From Penicillium oxalicum (taxonomy: Eukaryota > Ascomycota > Eurotiomycetes > Eurotiales > Aspergillaceae): a DNA stretch of 64,000 bases. The stretch is taken from the NCBI RefSeq assembly GCF_001723175.1, contig NC_064650.1:5332001-5396000 (forward strand), read 5' to 3'. Of this stretch, positions 37,766-48,841 are shown piece after piece (position 1 is the stretch's first letter; each line of letters opens with the position of its first letter). Made by a program: the position numbers and the translations under genes. Below the pieces are notes generated by a model. The model saw only the letters and a program-made list of their open reading frames with translations, searched no databases and was not told the origin of the DNA.

Positions 37766-39049
37766 GAAGATCTGCTAGCTGGGTTGAGCTTTGGATATTT
37801 CCACAATCAGATTTCTCCGCGAGGGAAGGAGAGTCGAGTCCGGCGACAGATGTGAAGGTGAGGGAGAGTGGTTGCGAATTGAGATGGGGTTGCGGGTGGC
37901 ACAGTTGAGCTTCGCTAGAACCCCACAATCAGCTTGGGCACGAGATAATTCTCGATCGAGAGGCAGACAATAGGCGAAAACGAGGCAATAAAATGGAACT
38001 TGGAATCAATGATTGATTCCCCTGCAGACCAGACTTAGAACTTACTAATACCAGACGAACGACCTTGGGTCTACGGCGGGGGGGAAGGAGAGCAAAGGAG
38101 GCGGTGATGGCGAAGGTGGCCTTTCGACTGGGGGTGACGGGCCAATCACGAGTGGGGAGACCACACAGTAACCCAGTCGCGGACAACTGGGAAGTATAAC
38201 TTTGACCTCGTTGAAGATGCATGAATGGAGCTCTTAAGAGGTATTCCATCTAAGGTCCATAGGCACTAATGAAGAAACTCAATAATGGGCGCAAGATTCA
38301 GAGTTGCTGGACATATATAAAGAGTGGGGATAGTGCTTTCCAAGGGAATCGAGTAGAGATTCAACCCACCATCTCCTGTTTCCATTATGACTTCAAATAG
38401 CCGTTCTATATATATATTCAATTCTCTGGATAATGAAATCACCACAGGGATGTGTTTCTCTCCAAATAATCTACCGATTTGTCAAGGTCACCATGGCTTG
38501 GGGGAATGGAGAGGTCTTCTAAGTTGGAAAGAAAGGCGCTGACTTGGTTATAGTACACTTTGAGGTGTGCTCTCACAATGAACGATTTAGAGAGAGATCT
38601 CAAACATGGCCCAAGCTTTTCGAGAAACAACTCCGAAACTCAACTTGACATACATCCGAGTCTTTATATGGGTGCTTGGAAGAGACCAATCCAGACTTCA
38701 AGTAAAAAGATGATATAGCAGAGGACGAGTCGGAATGTAGAAGAGTGGTTGCCCGGTCAACACTAACCCACCACACTCGACTTCCGCATCGCACGAACGA
38801 TCCACACGTCCCAATGTCAATCCTGCATCGTCATTCACCGAACGGGGCCAATTCGCGAATTTCTGCACTTGGAGGAGTTTAATCAATCTGACTTCTTTTT
38901 GCAGTGCTTTAAATTTGGTCTTTTTTCCAGTTCTGAAAATTCACATCTTTTCGCAAGTGTCAGCAAGGGACTCGAGCAGTCATTGAGGTCAGGTGGTATT
39001 CAAGTTACAGCGCGATTGGTCAACCACGTTGGATGATTTGTTTGTCAAC
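37766..39049. other. divergent intergenic region between SEC24 and the kinesin gene
   Basis: About 1.3 kb with two outward promoters. An AT-rich TATATATATA string lies near 38409. No gene is supported. Confidence 0.6.
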
Positions 39050-41499
39050 ATGAGCGTTCGGGTCGTTGCACGTGTACGACCACTTCTCAAGTCCGAACGC
39101 GACCTCGATGTTATTCTTCGCACAGGTGCCTCGACAAGCGCCACAGATGTCAAGTCACGCGAGTCCCTGACCCTGACCGATGATCGCAAATTGGCCGCGT
39201 TGAGAGACCGGGATAATATCGTTCGCATCCCCAATCCAAAGAATGAAGGCGAGGAATATTCCTTCCAATTCAATGCGGTTTACGACGCCGATGTCACGCA
39301 ACAGGAGCTTTTCGACGCAGAGGGTGAGTGGGACCAACACAAACACGACGGCAGCAGAATGATCGGGCGTTTCCCATCCCCCCCTTTCAGCATAACAAAA
39401 TACCATTGCTTACTTGTGATGCGCCCCAATAGTTGCTCCCACGATTAAGCATCTTTTCAGTGGATTCGATGTCACCCTATTCGCATACGGTGTCACCGGA
39501 ACCGGCAAGACACACACGATGCGCGGCGGTAAAAGCCTCGCGGACCGAGGTGTCATTCCCCGACTCCTGAGTGGCATTTATAGACGCAGCCGGAAACTGG
39601 AAAAGGAGAGTAATGGAGAGACAACCGTGCAGGTCTCACTGAGTTACTACGAAATATACAACGACAAGGTCTTTGATTTGTTCGAGCCGCCTGAGAAGCG
39701 CACATTGGCGGGGTTGCCGTTGCGAGATAATGGGGGGAAGACCGTCGTTTGTGGACTGACGGAGAAACCGTGTACAAGTCTGAAGGAGTTTGAGAGCCTA
39801 TATGACCAGGCCAACACTAATCGCTCGACATCCGCGACAAAGGTGAGGGTTCCTGAGCTCGACGATTCTTGCCCACAAGCCCGTGATGCTGACACCGTTT
39901 TTTTTCCAAATCACCTAGCTCAATGCGCACTCGTCACGATCGCATGCAATTCTTGGTGTCAAAATCACCGTGACGACTCCGGAAAAGACTCGCGTCAGCA
40001 CCGCCTCAGCGATTGATCTTGCTGGCTCAGAAGATAATCGGCGAACGGAGAATGACAAAGAGCGGATGGTGGAGTCAGCCAGCATCAACAAGAGTCTCTT
40101 TGTTCTCGCCCAATGCGTCGAAGCGATCACCAAGAAACAGAGCCGCATTCCTTATCGCGAGTCGAAGATGACGCGAATTTTGTCTTTGGGACAGAACAAC
40201 GGTCTCACGATCATGATCCTGAATCTGGCCCCCGTGCGGTCTTACCATTTGGACACGATAAGTTCCCTCAACGTCGCCAACCGAACGAGAAAAATTGAAG
40301 TGCGGGAAGTTGAGAATGATCCCATCTTCAAGGGACCAGCGCGGCCTGCAATGCGGCCATCGCTGGCTGCTACACGAAAGCCTCTCCAACCGCTCACTGC
40401 TTCGCTTCACGTGAACATGCCCATGGCCGTCACCAAAGACCCATCCAAGAAAGATAACGAAAAACCCCTCAAGGCATTCAATATCTACTCTGATCGAACG
40501 CAATCAAAGACCGTTGCACAAATCCGGAAACCAGACGCCCCCAAGAAGACATCACTCTCCGGAGAGGGGCATCCAATCCGTACACTCAAGCCTCCTCGCC
40601 CCAGCTACGCACCCTCTCAGCTCAACTACGGCGACATCTCCGCCGCCCGAATTGAGGAAATGGTCGAGAAGAAGGTGGAGGAGATTCTTGCGGTACGGGC
40701 TATCAACGAGCAATCACGCCATACCCAGGTGCACGAGTTGAATGAGAAACTTCAACGTCGATTGGAACAACTCGAGCAACGAATCGAGGGCACAGAGGAT
40801 GCTCGCGCCGAGGGGTTGTCATACTTGCTCATGGCCAAACAGCACCAGGCTCGCGGGGAACTCACCTCGGCACTAAGGATGTACTCGCTAGCGCTGCCTC
40901 ATTTCCCGCACAATGAGAAACTCGCTTCCAAGATTGCGACTCTGAAAGAGCGCCTGCAAGGAAAGGCGAACATTCGACAATCCATGGCTCACGTTTCACC
41001 TCCGAAGGGGAAATTTGGGAGTATGCTCAGTCTGAAAAAGGAGCCAACTGTAACACTCGGAAAGCGACAAGCGGATGAGCTGGAGCTGGACATGATCAAC
41101 GAAGCCAATGGTGATGAGTTGATGAGTGAGGAAGACACCATGTTTCCCCAAGCGAAAAAACGTGCGACGTCCAAAGCTCTCCAATCCCATGACCATGACG
41201 AGGACTTGAGTGCACTGGACGACCACCAGGATCCCGCAATCTCTCCGCGGACCGTTCATCTTCTCTCGATCATCAATTCCCGCGACGTGAGCCAGATCAG
41301 ATTATTGAAGGGTGTTGGGGCCAAGAAAGCAGAGGCCATCGTTGACTGCCTGTGTGAAATGGACCAGACACTGCCAGACCCAGAGGATGAATCCACGTTG
41401 GATCAGCAGTTTCAAGTGAGCAGTCTGGCTGAGCTGAGTACATTGAAGGGGGTGGGGGTGCGGACGGTGGAAAATATGCGCAACGGAGTGCTAGTTTGA
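39050..41499 (+). CDS. kinesin-10/Kid-like chromokinesin
   Basis: Three exons, 39050-39323, 39433-39842 and 39919-41499, give 754 residues. The motor domain begins at once (MSVRVVARVRPLLKSE). Nucleotide motifs are the P-loop G111-VTGTGKT118 (the usual Gln is Val), switch I SSRSH (233-237), switch II DLAGSE (261-266), then RIPYRESKMTRILSLGQNNG, which fits the Kid group. A basic, Pro-rich neck follows, then a coiled coil (VHELNEKLQRRLEQLEQRIE). The C-terminus has two helix-hairpin-helix DNA-binding units (LLKGVGAKKAEAIVDCL and LAELSTLKGVGVRTVENM), as in KIF22/Kid. Such motors bind chromosome arms and microtubules. The ATG at 39050 directly precedes the first motor strand; no upstream in-frame ATG adds known sequence. 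Confidence 0.93.
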
Positions 41500-43030
41500 T
41501 ACTTGCGTTTCGAAGCGAAATATTTCAAGAGAAAGACCATGCTGGCTTGTGTCTTCCATGCATCTTGCTTTAGCGCCGGTGCCTGGGCGTTTTTTTTTTT
41601 GCTTGTTTTCTTCTTTTTGCTCGGCTCGAGGAGTTCTCAAGAGCTTGATTGATCTTGTTGGCGGTTTATTAGATGATGACGGCGATGAGTCTTTGTGCTT
41701 TCACTTCTTTTGTAATTTTCCTCCCCCCTTGGTGTCGGAACCAATTTCAGTTCCTCCTATCTCAGTCCTCTCCTGGCCAAGAGGAGAGAGGCCTACATTT
41801 TCACTATGGTATCCCTGAATCACCAAAGATTCTGGTATCTACCGTCGAATCATCTATCGAAATGCCCTTCAAATAGTTTTGGATTAGGGACCATTGCTCT
41901 AGCCGAGAAATCGAGCAATGAGCAAACCTGTGAAGTAAATGAGTATTTCCCAGAGAATGATCTAGGTACCAGAGGAGGATCACAGAGTCATGGATTTCGG
42001 TTCAATTACCCTTCAAATCTCTCCGATGATTCCTTTCCTAACCCGAACGTCATGGGCTATACTCATGCTTAGCCTCTCAATACCCAAAACCACCCGAAAA
42101 TAAATGCAAGCTCTGGTCTTCCATATTGCTTCCATTCATTCACATCCTCTTTGTCAACTGGTCTACTGGCCTACTCCCAATTGGTGCAGAGTACAAGTTG
42201 ATCCAAGATAGTTGCTCTTCCGGTCGATTCATGCCATATTGATGGACTGGGACGAGCGTGCCCAAGCTTCTCACTACGCCCAGTCCCTTTCCTGGGCGCC
42301 GGACAGTTTACAACAGCGTCAAGGGCCCGCGAATTGAGACCTGGGTTTCGACATTTCGAGATAATCGGCCATAAAAGATTGTCGTAGATTCCTGCGGATC
42401 GTTCAACTGGAGTTGCAGAATGAAATTCAATGATGGTGTACAATAGGAGAGCTTGTTTCGTAATGGAAGCAAATGCTGCACAGTCATGGGAAATCGGCCA
42501 GGAGCATCTGAAATCAAAGAGGATTTTTTTTGAAGCATCGGACGGTGTCATCTTCAATGGGCTACGCAACACAGAAATATTTCTGTGTCTGGTCAAGACC
42601 GAGACTGGTCGGCTGAAGCGTGGGAAGGAGTCAACGCAGCGGGACTCGTCTTGCAATTCTAGTGCAAGAACTCATACTCAGAAATCAGTTGAACGCCCCC
42701 CCCCCCCCCCCCTCCCCGATATTCGTTGAGATATCGAACGAGAGTCCTCATCCGGGCTTAAAGGTCTTCAAGCGCTACCTCTGTGACCGAGGCTTCTTCG
42801 TGTAAATTCCACGTCAAGGAACCTATAAGTGAACTTTTTACCTGGCAGTGTATTTATACCTCAATTCCATGCCACAAAAGAAATTGATGGAAAAAGAACT
42901 GCGGCCCATCATCTTCGAGAGATGGTACAGAAATGAAAATATTATCTATATGCACATTAGGATTCATGCATGATCCAAGCTTTCCACTATTATCCAATCT
43001 TTTCTCTCTCCCCTGACCATCCTGGAGAGA
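41500..43030. other. intergenic, convergent
   Basis: 1.5 kb between the kinesin stop (plus) and the transporter stop (minus). It has a T run at 41591-41602 and a 17-C run at 42696-42712. No supported gene. Confidence 0.6.
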
Positions 43031-44881
43031 TTACACCTTGCCCAATTTCCAACCTCCCACTACGATCCGTGCCACCACAAACAAGGTCGACCCGGCCATC
43101 ATCACCACGCCACAGAACACCTGCAACTTGGTATACGACCCCGTCAGCACATCCGGGACCAAGGCGCCCCCGATAGGTGTGCCGGTCAGTGCGGCAAACG
43201 AGATGATGGAGAAACACGTTCCGTTTCGGACGCCGACCTCGCGCAGGTCGGAAATCTGGGCGATCAAGGCCGGAACAATGGAGACAAAGGCGCCGGAGCT
43301 GAAGCCGTAGAGGGCACTGAAGATGATGGCGGGGACGTTGCTGCGGGAGGGTAGCCAGAGGGCGAGAACTAGGATGGCGGAGAGATAGCTGAAGAAGATC
43401 ATGATGTTGTATCGACCGATTCGGTCGGCGAGGTAGCCGGGAAGAGTTCGGCCGAAGATGCTGTTTGATGTGCGGGAAAAGAATTAGCAACTTTTGGGTT
43501 CTCTATATTGGCTATCCTCTTTTCTTTTCCCTTTTCGAATGGACGGTTTCAAAAAGGGGATGCGGTTGAGAAAGGAACCCCCGAGGGAGCGGAATGTTTT
43601 CTTACCTGGCCGCGTTGAGGATTGGAATCAAGTACAGCGACAGATGCTCGGACATGCCATATCGTTGAGCCTGGGTGATCACAAACGTAAAGGGCAAGAA
43701 CATGCCCCAAAAGAAACAAAAGCACGCCGCCACCGTGACCACAAATTTGACATCCTTCAAGGGCCGGACGAAATTCATGATATCAAATGGCTTTTTGGTG
43801 TGTGTGATGCGCGATTTGAGAGTCGCATTGGCGATGGCCAACATTGCAAGGATCACAAAGGCGCAGATCCGCATCGCCCAGGGAAATCCCACCTTGGGGA
43901 TGAGATTCGAGACCATGATGGGAAAAATGACTCCGCCGAGACTGGACCCCGAGGCGGTGATGCCCAGGGCAAAGGCTCGTCGTTTGGCGAACCAGGTGCT
44001 GACGGAGTTGACGCTGGCGTTGAAGATGGCACTTGCGCCGAGGGGGCTGCAGATTCCCTGAGCCAGGATGAATTGGTAGTACTCGGTGGAGAGGGAAGCC
44101 ATCATCAGGCCGAAGACGTGGAAAAAGGTGCCCCCGAGGAGAATGGCACGGGGACCGTAGTTGTCGAAGAGAGTACCGAAGATGGGGCCCTACGAGATAG
44201 TGGTCAGTGAGAAACCTCTTGCGATTTTCATACTGTTTTCTCTTCTTTTTTGTATCGATAGGGATCGATGGAAAATAGCAACCTGGCAAGATCAGGTCTC
44301 GGATGGATGGTGGACCTACCACAAAGAACATGACAAATGTCTCCAACGATGTGATCCAGGTCACGGTACTCGTCGACAGATTGCGCAGTTGATGAGTCTC
44401 ATAGTACGTCTGAAAGATTCCAATACCTAGAGAACGACACGAGACGACAATGTCAACCAAAGATTCCACCTTCCAACCATACACCTGGACCTTGCGAAGG
44501 ATGGCATGCCCACAACGCGAACAAGGGAAGGTTTCGGGGGTTCATACAATTGATCCATCCAAAACTGACAAATAATCCGCAAAAGGCGCCCAGCACGGAC
44601 ATCCACGCCTCGGCGCCTCCATCGGGAGGAGGTCCAGGACTCGGAGTTGCTGTGAGAGCTGGAGGCCCTGTGCCGATCTGGGTCTTTTCTGGGAGAGATT
44701 CATCTTGTACCTGGGTGGCCTTGGAGTCGATTGGGTCGGCAGTCGACCTCCCCTTTTCCATATCATTGTCGTTCGCCTCTTGATTGATCATGGACGGCGT
44801 GGAACGTTCCGAGGGTGCACGTGTCGTGGTCGAACCGTCACTGGACGGGCCACCACGTGGATGAGTATTGTCTTCGCTCAT
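43031..44881 (-). CDS. major facilitator transporter, monocarboxylate (MCT) type
   Basis: Four exons, 44881-44548, 44426-44320, 44189-43606 and 43460-43031, give 484 residues. A hydrophilic Ser/Thr/Pro/Glu N-terminus of about 85 residues leads to the MCT signature [20 protein letters not shown], which starts helix 1. Twelve hydrophobic helices can be followed, including [20 protein letters not shown], a charged central loop ([17 protein letters not shown]), and the second half beginning [20 protein letters not shown], with [16 protein letters not shown] after helix 8. Fungal members carry monocarboxylates or other small organic solutes, or are accessory transporters; the substrate cannot be read from sequence. 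No neighbouring biosynthetic genes suggest a pathway. All junctions keep phase; introns are 121, 130 and 145 nt. Confidence 0.93.
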
Positions 44882-47800
44882 TTTGAATGAGACGATCCCT
44901 CTAGGAACTGTCGACCACCGAGGAATCTTTTGCGAAGATGATCAGATATATGATCCTTCGAGCTTCGTCGTGACTGTCTTGGTGAATATTTGGAGTTGTT
45001 CCGCCTGAGCTGGAGAAGAAGGAATGCGTTAGAAGTGAATCATAGTTTGTTTCGTGCCATGCACAATCCGACGCCTTTTGCCGAGGCCGTTTCTCTCCAA
45101 TGCCGCCGGCGCCAGAGGTCATTGCCTCTTGCAATTGTGCTCATGGAACACGCCACATTCTTTCCATGACACTCACTTTTTCACACAAATATTCGCCAAG
45201 CTGGATCTTTCGGGAGAACAGTCCTGATATGATATCGTTTTGAATGCTGTACTCTTGAAACAGTCACCACTTAAAGTGTCGATGGTCTAATCCGAGAATG
45301 CGCTTTGTGTTGGAAACGAAGAAGGAAAAAAAGGATACGATGCTCTTATAAAAGCACCTTCTCGTAGTATTTGTAGACAGAAGCAGAGCACAGGAAATTG
45401 GAAAAAGGAAATAAAGGTCAAGAAAAAATAACGAAAAAGAAGCTAGCAAACGATGGAACAAGGGGGGGGGGTAATAAAATTTTTTTTTCTACCAGGATGA
45501 TTCAGAGATTCATGACGAGAAAAAAAAATCACAATCCGAATCAAACGCTCGGGTCGGAGTTTAATACACGACTTCGGCATCGCGCCCTCCAGAGGGGAGC
45601 TAAAGTCCGAGTGGACGATCACTGCAAGCCCACGTCCGTGACCGCTGGTCAGTGAGGGTCCCCGTCATGCACCCAACCTTCGCCAGTTACCACTTTCGTC
45701 GTCGGGTACTCGGTCCATCAAGCCAGTCTCGTCTCTCGGACAAGTACTTGTCCGACACCGGGGGTGACTTTTCGTTCTCTGCATTCAGGTGACTCGTGTT
45801 GTCTTGAACAAGAAGGTCATTCCTCACCGTAATCTCGCCAGCCTAGGTACTTTATCGAATCTCCCAAGGATGGACCTTGTATCCTTCGCCCATCTGCCAT
45901 CCATCGGCACCGGGGAGATATGCCTTGTGGATTGGATCCACCTGGACCGTGCTTCAAATGCCTTTGCCTGGACAGTTCGATTGCAGTTCGATTGCAGTAC
46001 GAGTGGGAGGAAATCGCCATCCCACTCTGCTCCCCGACTCGACTCATGCGTAGAATCTTCTGAATTAGGATCAAGAACCGCCCTGGTCAAAGTGAATCTG
46101 TGCAGAAGGACCCATCCCGTAGAATCCTATGCAACCAAATGCCACAGTATAGTCCCAAAGTGGTTTCCGCCGGGAAATCTCCCCCTGGGACGCTTTTCTC
46201 CTTTGGGACGCCGAAAAACGCTTACCTCCGGAACTCCTGTTGATCAATCCGCAAGGCGCTCGTGGTCGGGCACTCGATTTGGGTAGACGGACCAAACAGG
46301 AATTGAGTAGTCGAGGATCCTGGGATCTCGGCTCGTTGCAGAGAGGGCTTCATGATTGTATTGTTTCTTGTCTGATTGTCTGGTCATTGACCCTCTTGTT
46401 TTGTGGTGTTTTCTTCTTCTCTTGTTCTCACCCCTTTTTTATCTTTTTTTCACGTTCTCATTGTCAAAGATGTAGTGTTTCGGGTGAATCTCGACTCGAC
46501 GGGTTCGAAGCTATCATATACATACACGACTCATGTGTCCTCCAAGCCAGATCACCCGACAGTTGACCCAGTAATTTGAAATGAAAAAAAACACCACCTC
46601 ATCTCACCGAGAAATTGGTCAATGTTCATTCTACATTCCCTCCATAATTGTCCACCCTTCAATCCAACAGGACCTAGTACCTACCTACCTGAACCCCCCC
46701 CCCCCCCCCCAGTACCCCAGTACATCAGTACACGAAACACATCACTGACGCGATGCGACCTTACCCGACCCAACATCCAGACGCAGCGGGCCGTACCTAA
46801 CCTCCCTTGCCTATCCCCGTCCGCAAAGCCGTTTGTTCTCCAGATGCCTGATCTCCGTCAAAATCAAAATCCTCCCAGTACCTTTTCAACCTTAGGTACA
46901 TGCCCTAACGACCTACTAACCTAGAATAGGGCTGATCACTGGAGCATGGGTATAGAACCGGACTGCCCGGGAGGAGAATCCCGCCGTTTATCTCTTTTCT
47001 TGTCTTTTGTTTTTCTGTCCTTGTTTTTTTTTCATAAATATACGAATTTCTTTGTTTACATCATGGTTCGTACGAGGGACTTTTGAGCATATATGCGTAT
47101 ATCCGCTGCTGGAATGGATCCATGCATTCAGTTCAATCTAATTATCTAGTCTTTTGGTGTTCAATCCGATTGATCGGATACAATAGATATAGGTATTTTC
47201 TACTCCTCGACCGTACAACAAAGAAATTACAGGGGGTGTTCTCGACAAATCTCACGGACAACCCATATTGAAATAAAGAACGGGACAAGTTTCAAGGTGA
47301 GGACCTCGATCGATGATGAGGATCCATACTTTCGAGACGAATACGAAGGCCACTGATATTTCCAATTCGAACATGATGGGGTTGAAGGGGGGGGGGGGGG
47401 GGGGGGGGACGGACCACGTACATACTGGACGGGACTAAGGTGAGCAGGCCTAGGAAACTTTAGGGAATGAGATCAGAGTTTCCAGGACCGGAACCCGCAC
47501 AAGCCATATTGTCAACCAGCCCTGAACCCAACGAGTCTTCAGGGCTTACTCGATCTTTCAAACTATCCTCTATCCGCCGCAGAGAGATGAGGGACTAGGT
47601 ACCGGAAGGTCCCATGGAAACGTGACACTCCAAGTGACGGATCCATGCTGCAAGCAAAGACGACTACGAATACCTCCAGTGATTCATCTCTCTCGAGACG
47701 CGCACGAGACAAGTCAATTGGCGAACCCACAAGGGCACATATTCAATGATATTGAGAATATAAACATCTCTGCCAAAAGAGTTGAAAAAATAAGAAACCG

Positions 47801-48506
47801 GAATATCCAACGCAAAATAGGTCAAAAAAAAAAGCTTAGTCACAAGAAGAAAAGTGGAAGAGAGGCGCTATGCTCACGGCACAATGCAGATTGAAAGAGA
47901 AAAGAATCAGAAAGAAGACAGGGGGGCGAGGGAAGAGAGAAAGAGCCGTTCCGCAGGAGGAGAAAAGCGGAGGATCAACACGGCTCTCTCGATACCCCCG
48001 TCTGATTGACATGCCGGCTCGGACAAGAACAGGCATCAGTGTTCAAGGGTAAAATCAATCCAACAACCCCATCCTGGGCTCTGGCCATAGCAGAGTCAGC
48101 CAGGACGGAACGGCCACATGCATCCAGTGTGGAGGAAGACAAACAAGGAAGAGGTGGAAACAGGGCGAGAGTGAAGACGAGACCATTTTCGTGGAGCGGG
48201 CGTAGCAGCAGGAGGAGAGGGTAAGGGGGTTGTGAGGTCGTCAAGGAGGAGTCAAAGCATTGGTGATCTTCGTAGGTACGTCACGCGCAAAGAACTGGCA
48301 TATCCGAGCAACGGAACTCCAGGGGTGGGTCTTTGGAGAGAGGAGGTGGAGGAAACCGTCGGTACGGGGAATTGTCCCAAAAAGAAAAAGAAAGGTGGGC
48401 GGTAAGAAGGCGCTCAATGGGGGTCATATGTCGACCGATCACGAAAAAAAATATTTGCAGGAAAAGTTGTCGGCAATAGCAATCACGCATCGCAGGTCGC
48501 TGCATT
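44882..48506. other. 3.6 kb intergenic region
   Basis: No supported gene. A 165-codon frame at 45789-46286 starts with GTG, not ATG, and has no motif. Poly-G at 45462-45471, poly-C at 46694-46710 and a 22-G run at 47387-47408 are present. Short TACC repeats occur near 46675. Confidence 0.5.
47387..47408 (+). repeat. poly-G tract, 22 nt
   Basis: The longest G/C homopolymer in the window, in intergenic DNA. Lengths of such runs are prone to both biological slippage and sequencing error. Confidence 0.9.
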
Positions 48507-48841
48507 TCAGCGCCAGCGGGATTCCTGCGTCCCGCGCAGGACCGATGGTCGCCAGCTGCCGCTGGATTGCTTGGAGCCGGTGCTGTTGGGGGAGCGGGCA
48601 CCAGCCTGATACACGTACTCGCCATCGACGTACTGGGCGCCTGTGGAGAAAGTGGTACGATGCTTGCGACGAGCATATCGCTGCTCCAAGCGGTAAAGCT
48701 CGAGCTCTGCCAGGAAAGAGACCAGGTTAGACTGCAATTTCACGGGTGAGAGGGGGGGGGGGGGGGGGTGTGCGGCGAAGTCATTGGATATTGGATTGGG
48801 ACATGCAACATACTAGCTTGCAGTTTATCAATCAGACCCAT
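48507..48841 (-). CDS. small conserved fungal protein, 75 residues
   Basis: Two exons, 48841-48814 (28 nt) and 48706-48507, joined through a 107-nt intron with a GTATGT donor. The product begins MGLIDKLQAKLELYRLEQRY and continues with an Arg/Lys-rich helix, then FSTGAQYVDGEYVYQAG, and a Ser/Arg-rich tail. From memory, predicted proteins of other filamentous ascomycetes share this layout (short N-terminus, LELYRLEQRY, then an AQYVDGEYVY block), but I have no functional name for them. The first exon is too short to be seen as an open frame; it is supported by a clean ATG after CACC, phase, and a good donor. The intron contains a run of 17 C on the gene strand. A 5'-UTR intron (donor GTGAGT at 49123, acceptor ending 48872) is possible. 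Confidence 0.7.

Noticed and set aside
45789..46286. 165-codon plus-strand open frame
   Set aside because: GTG start, no domain and ordinary composition; kept only as intergenic DNA.
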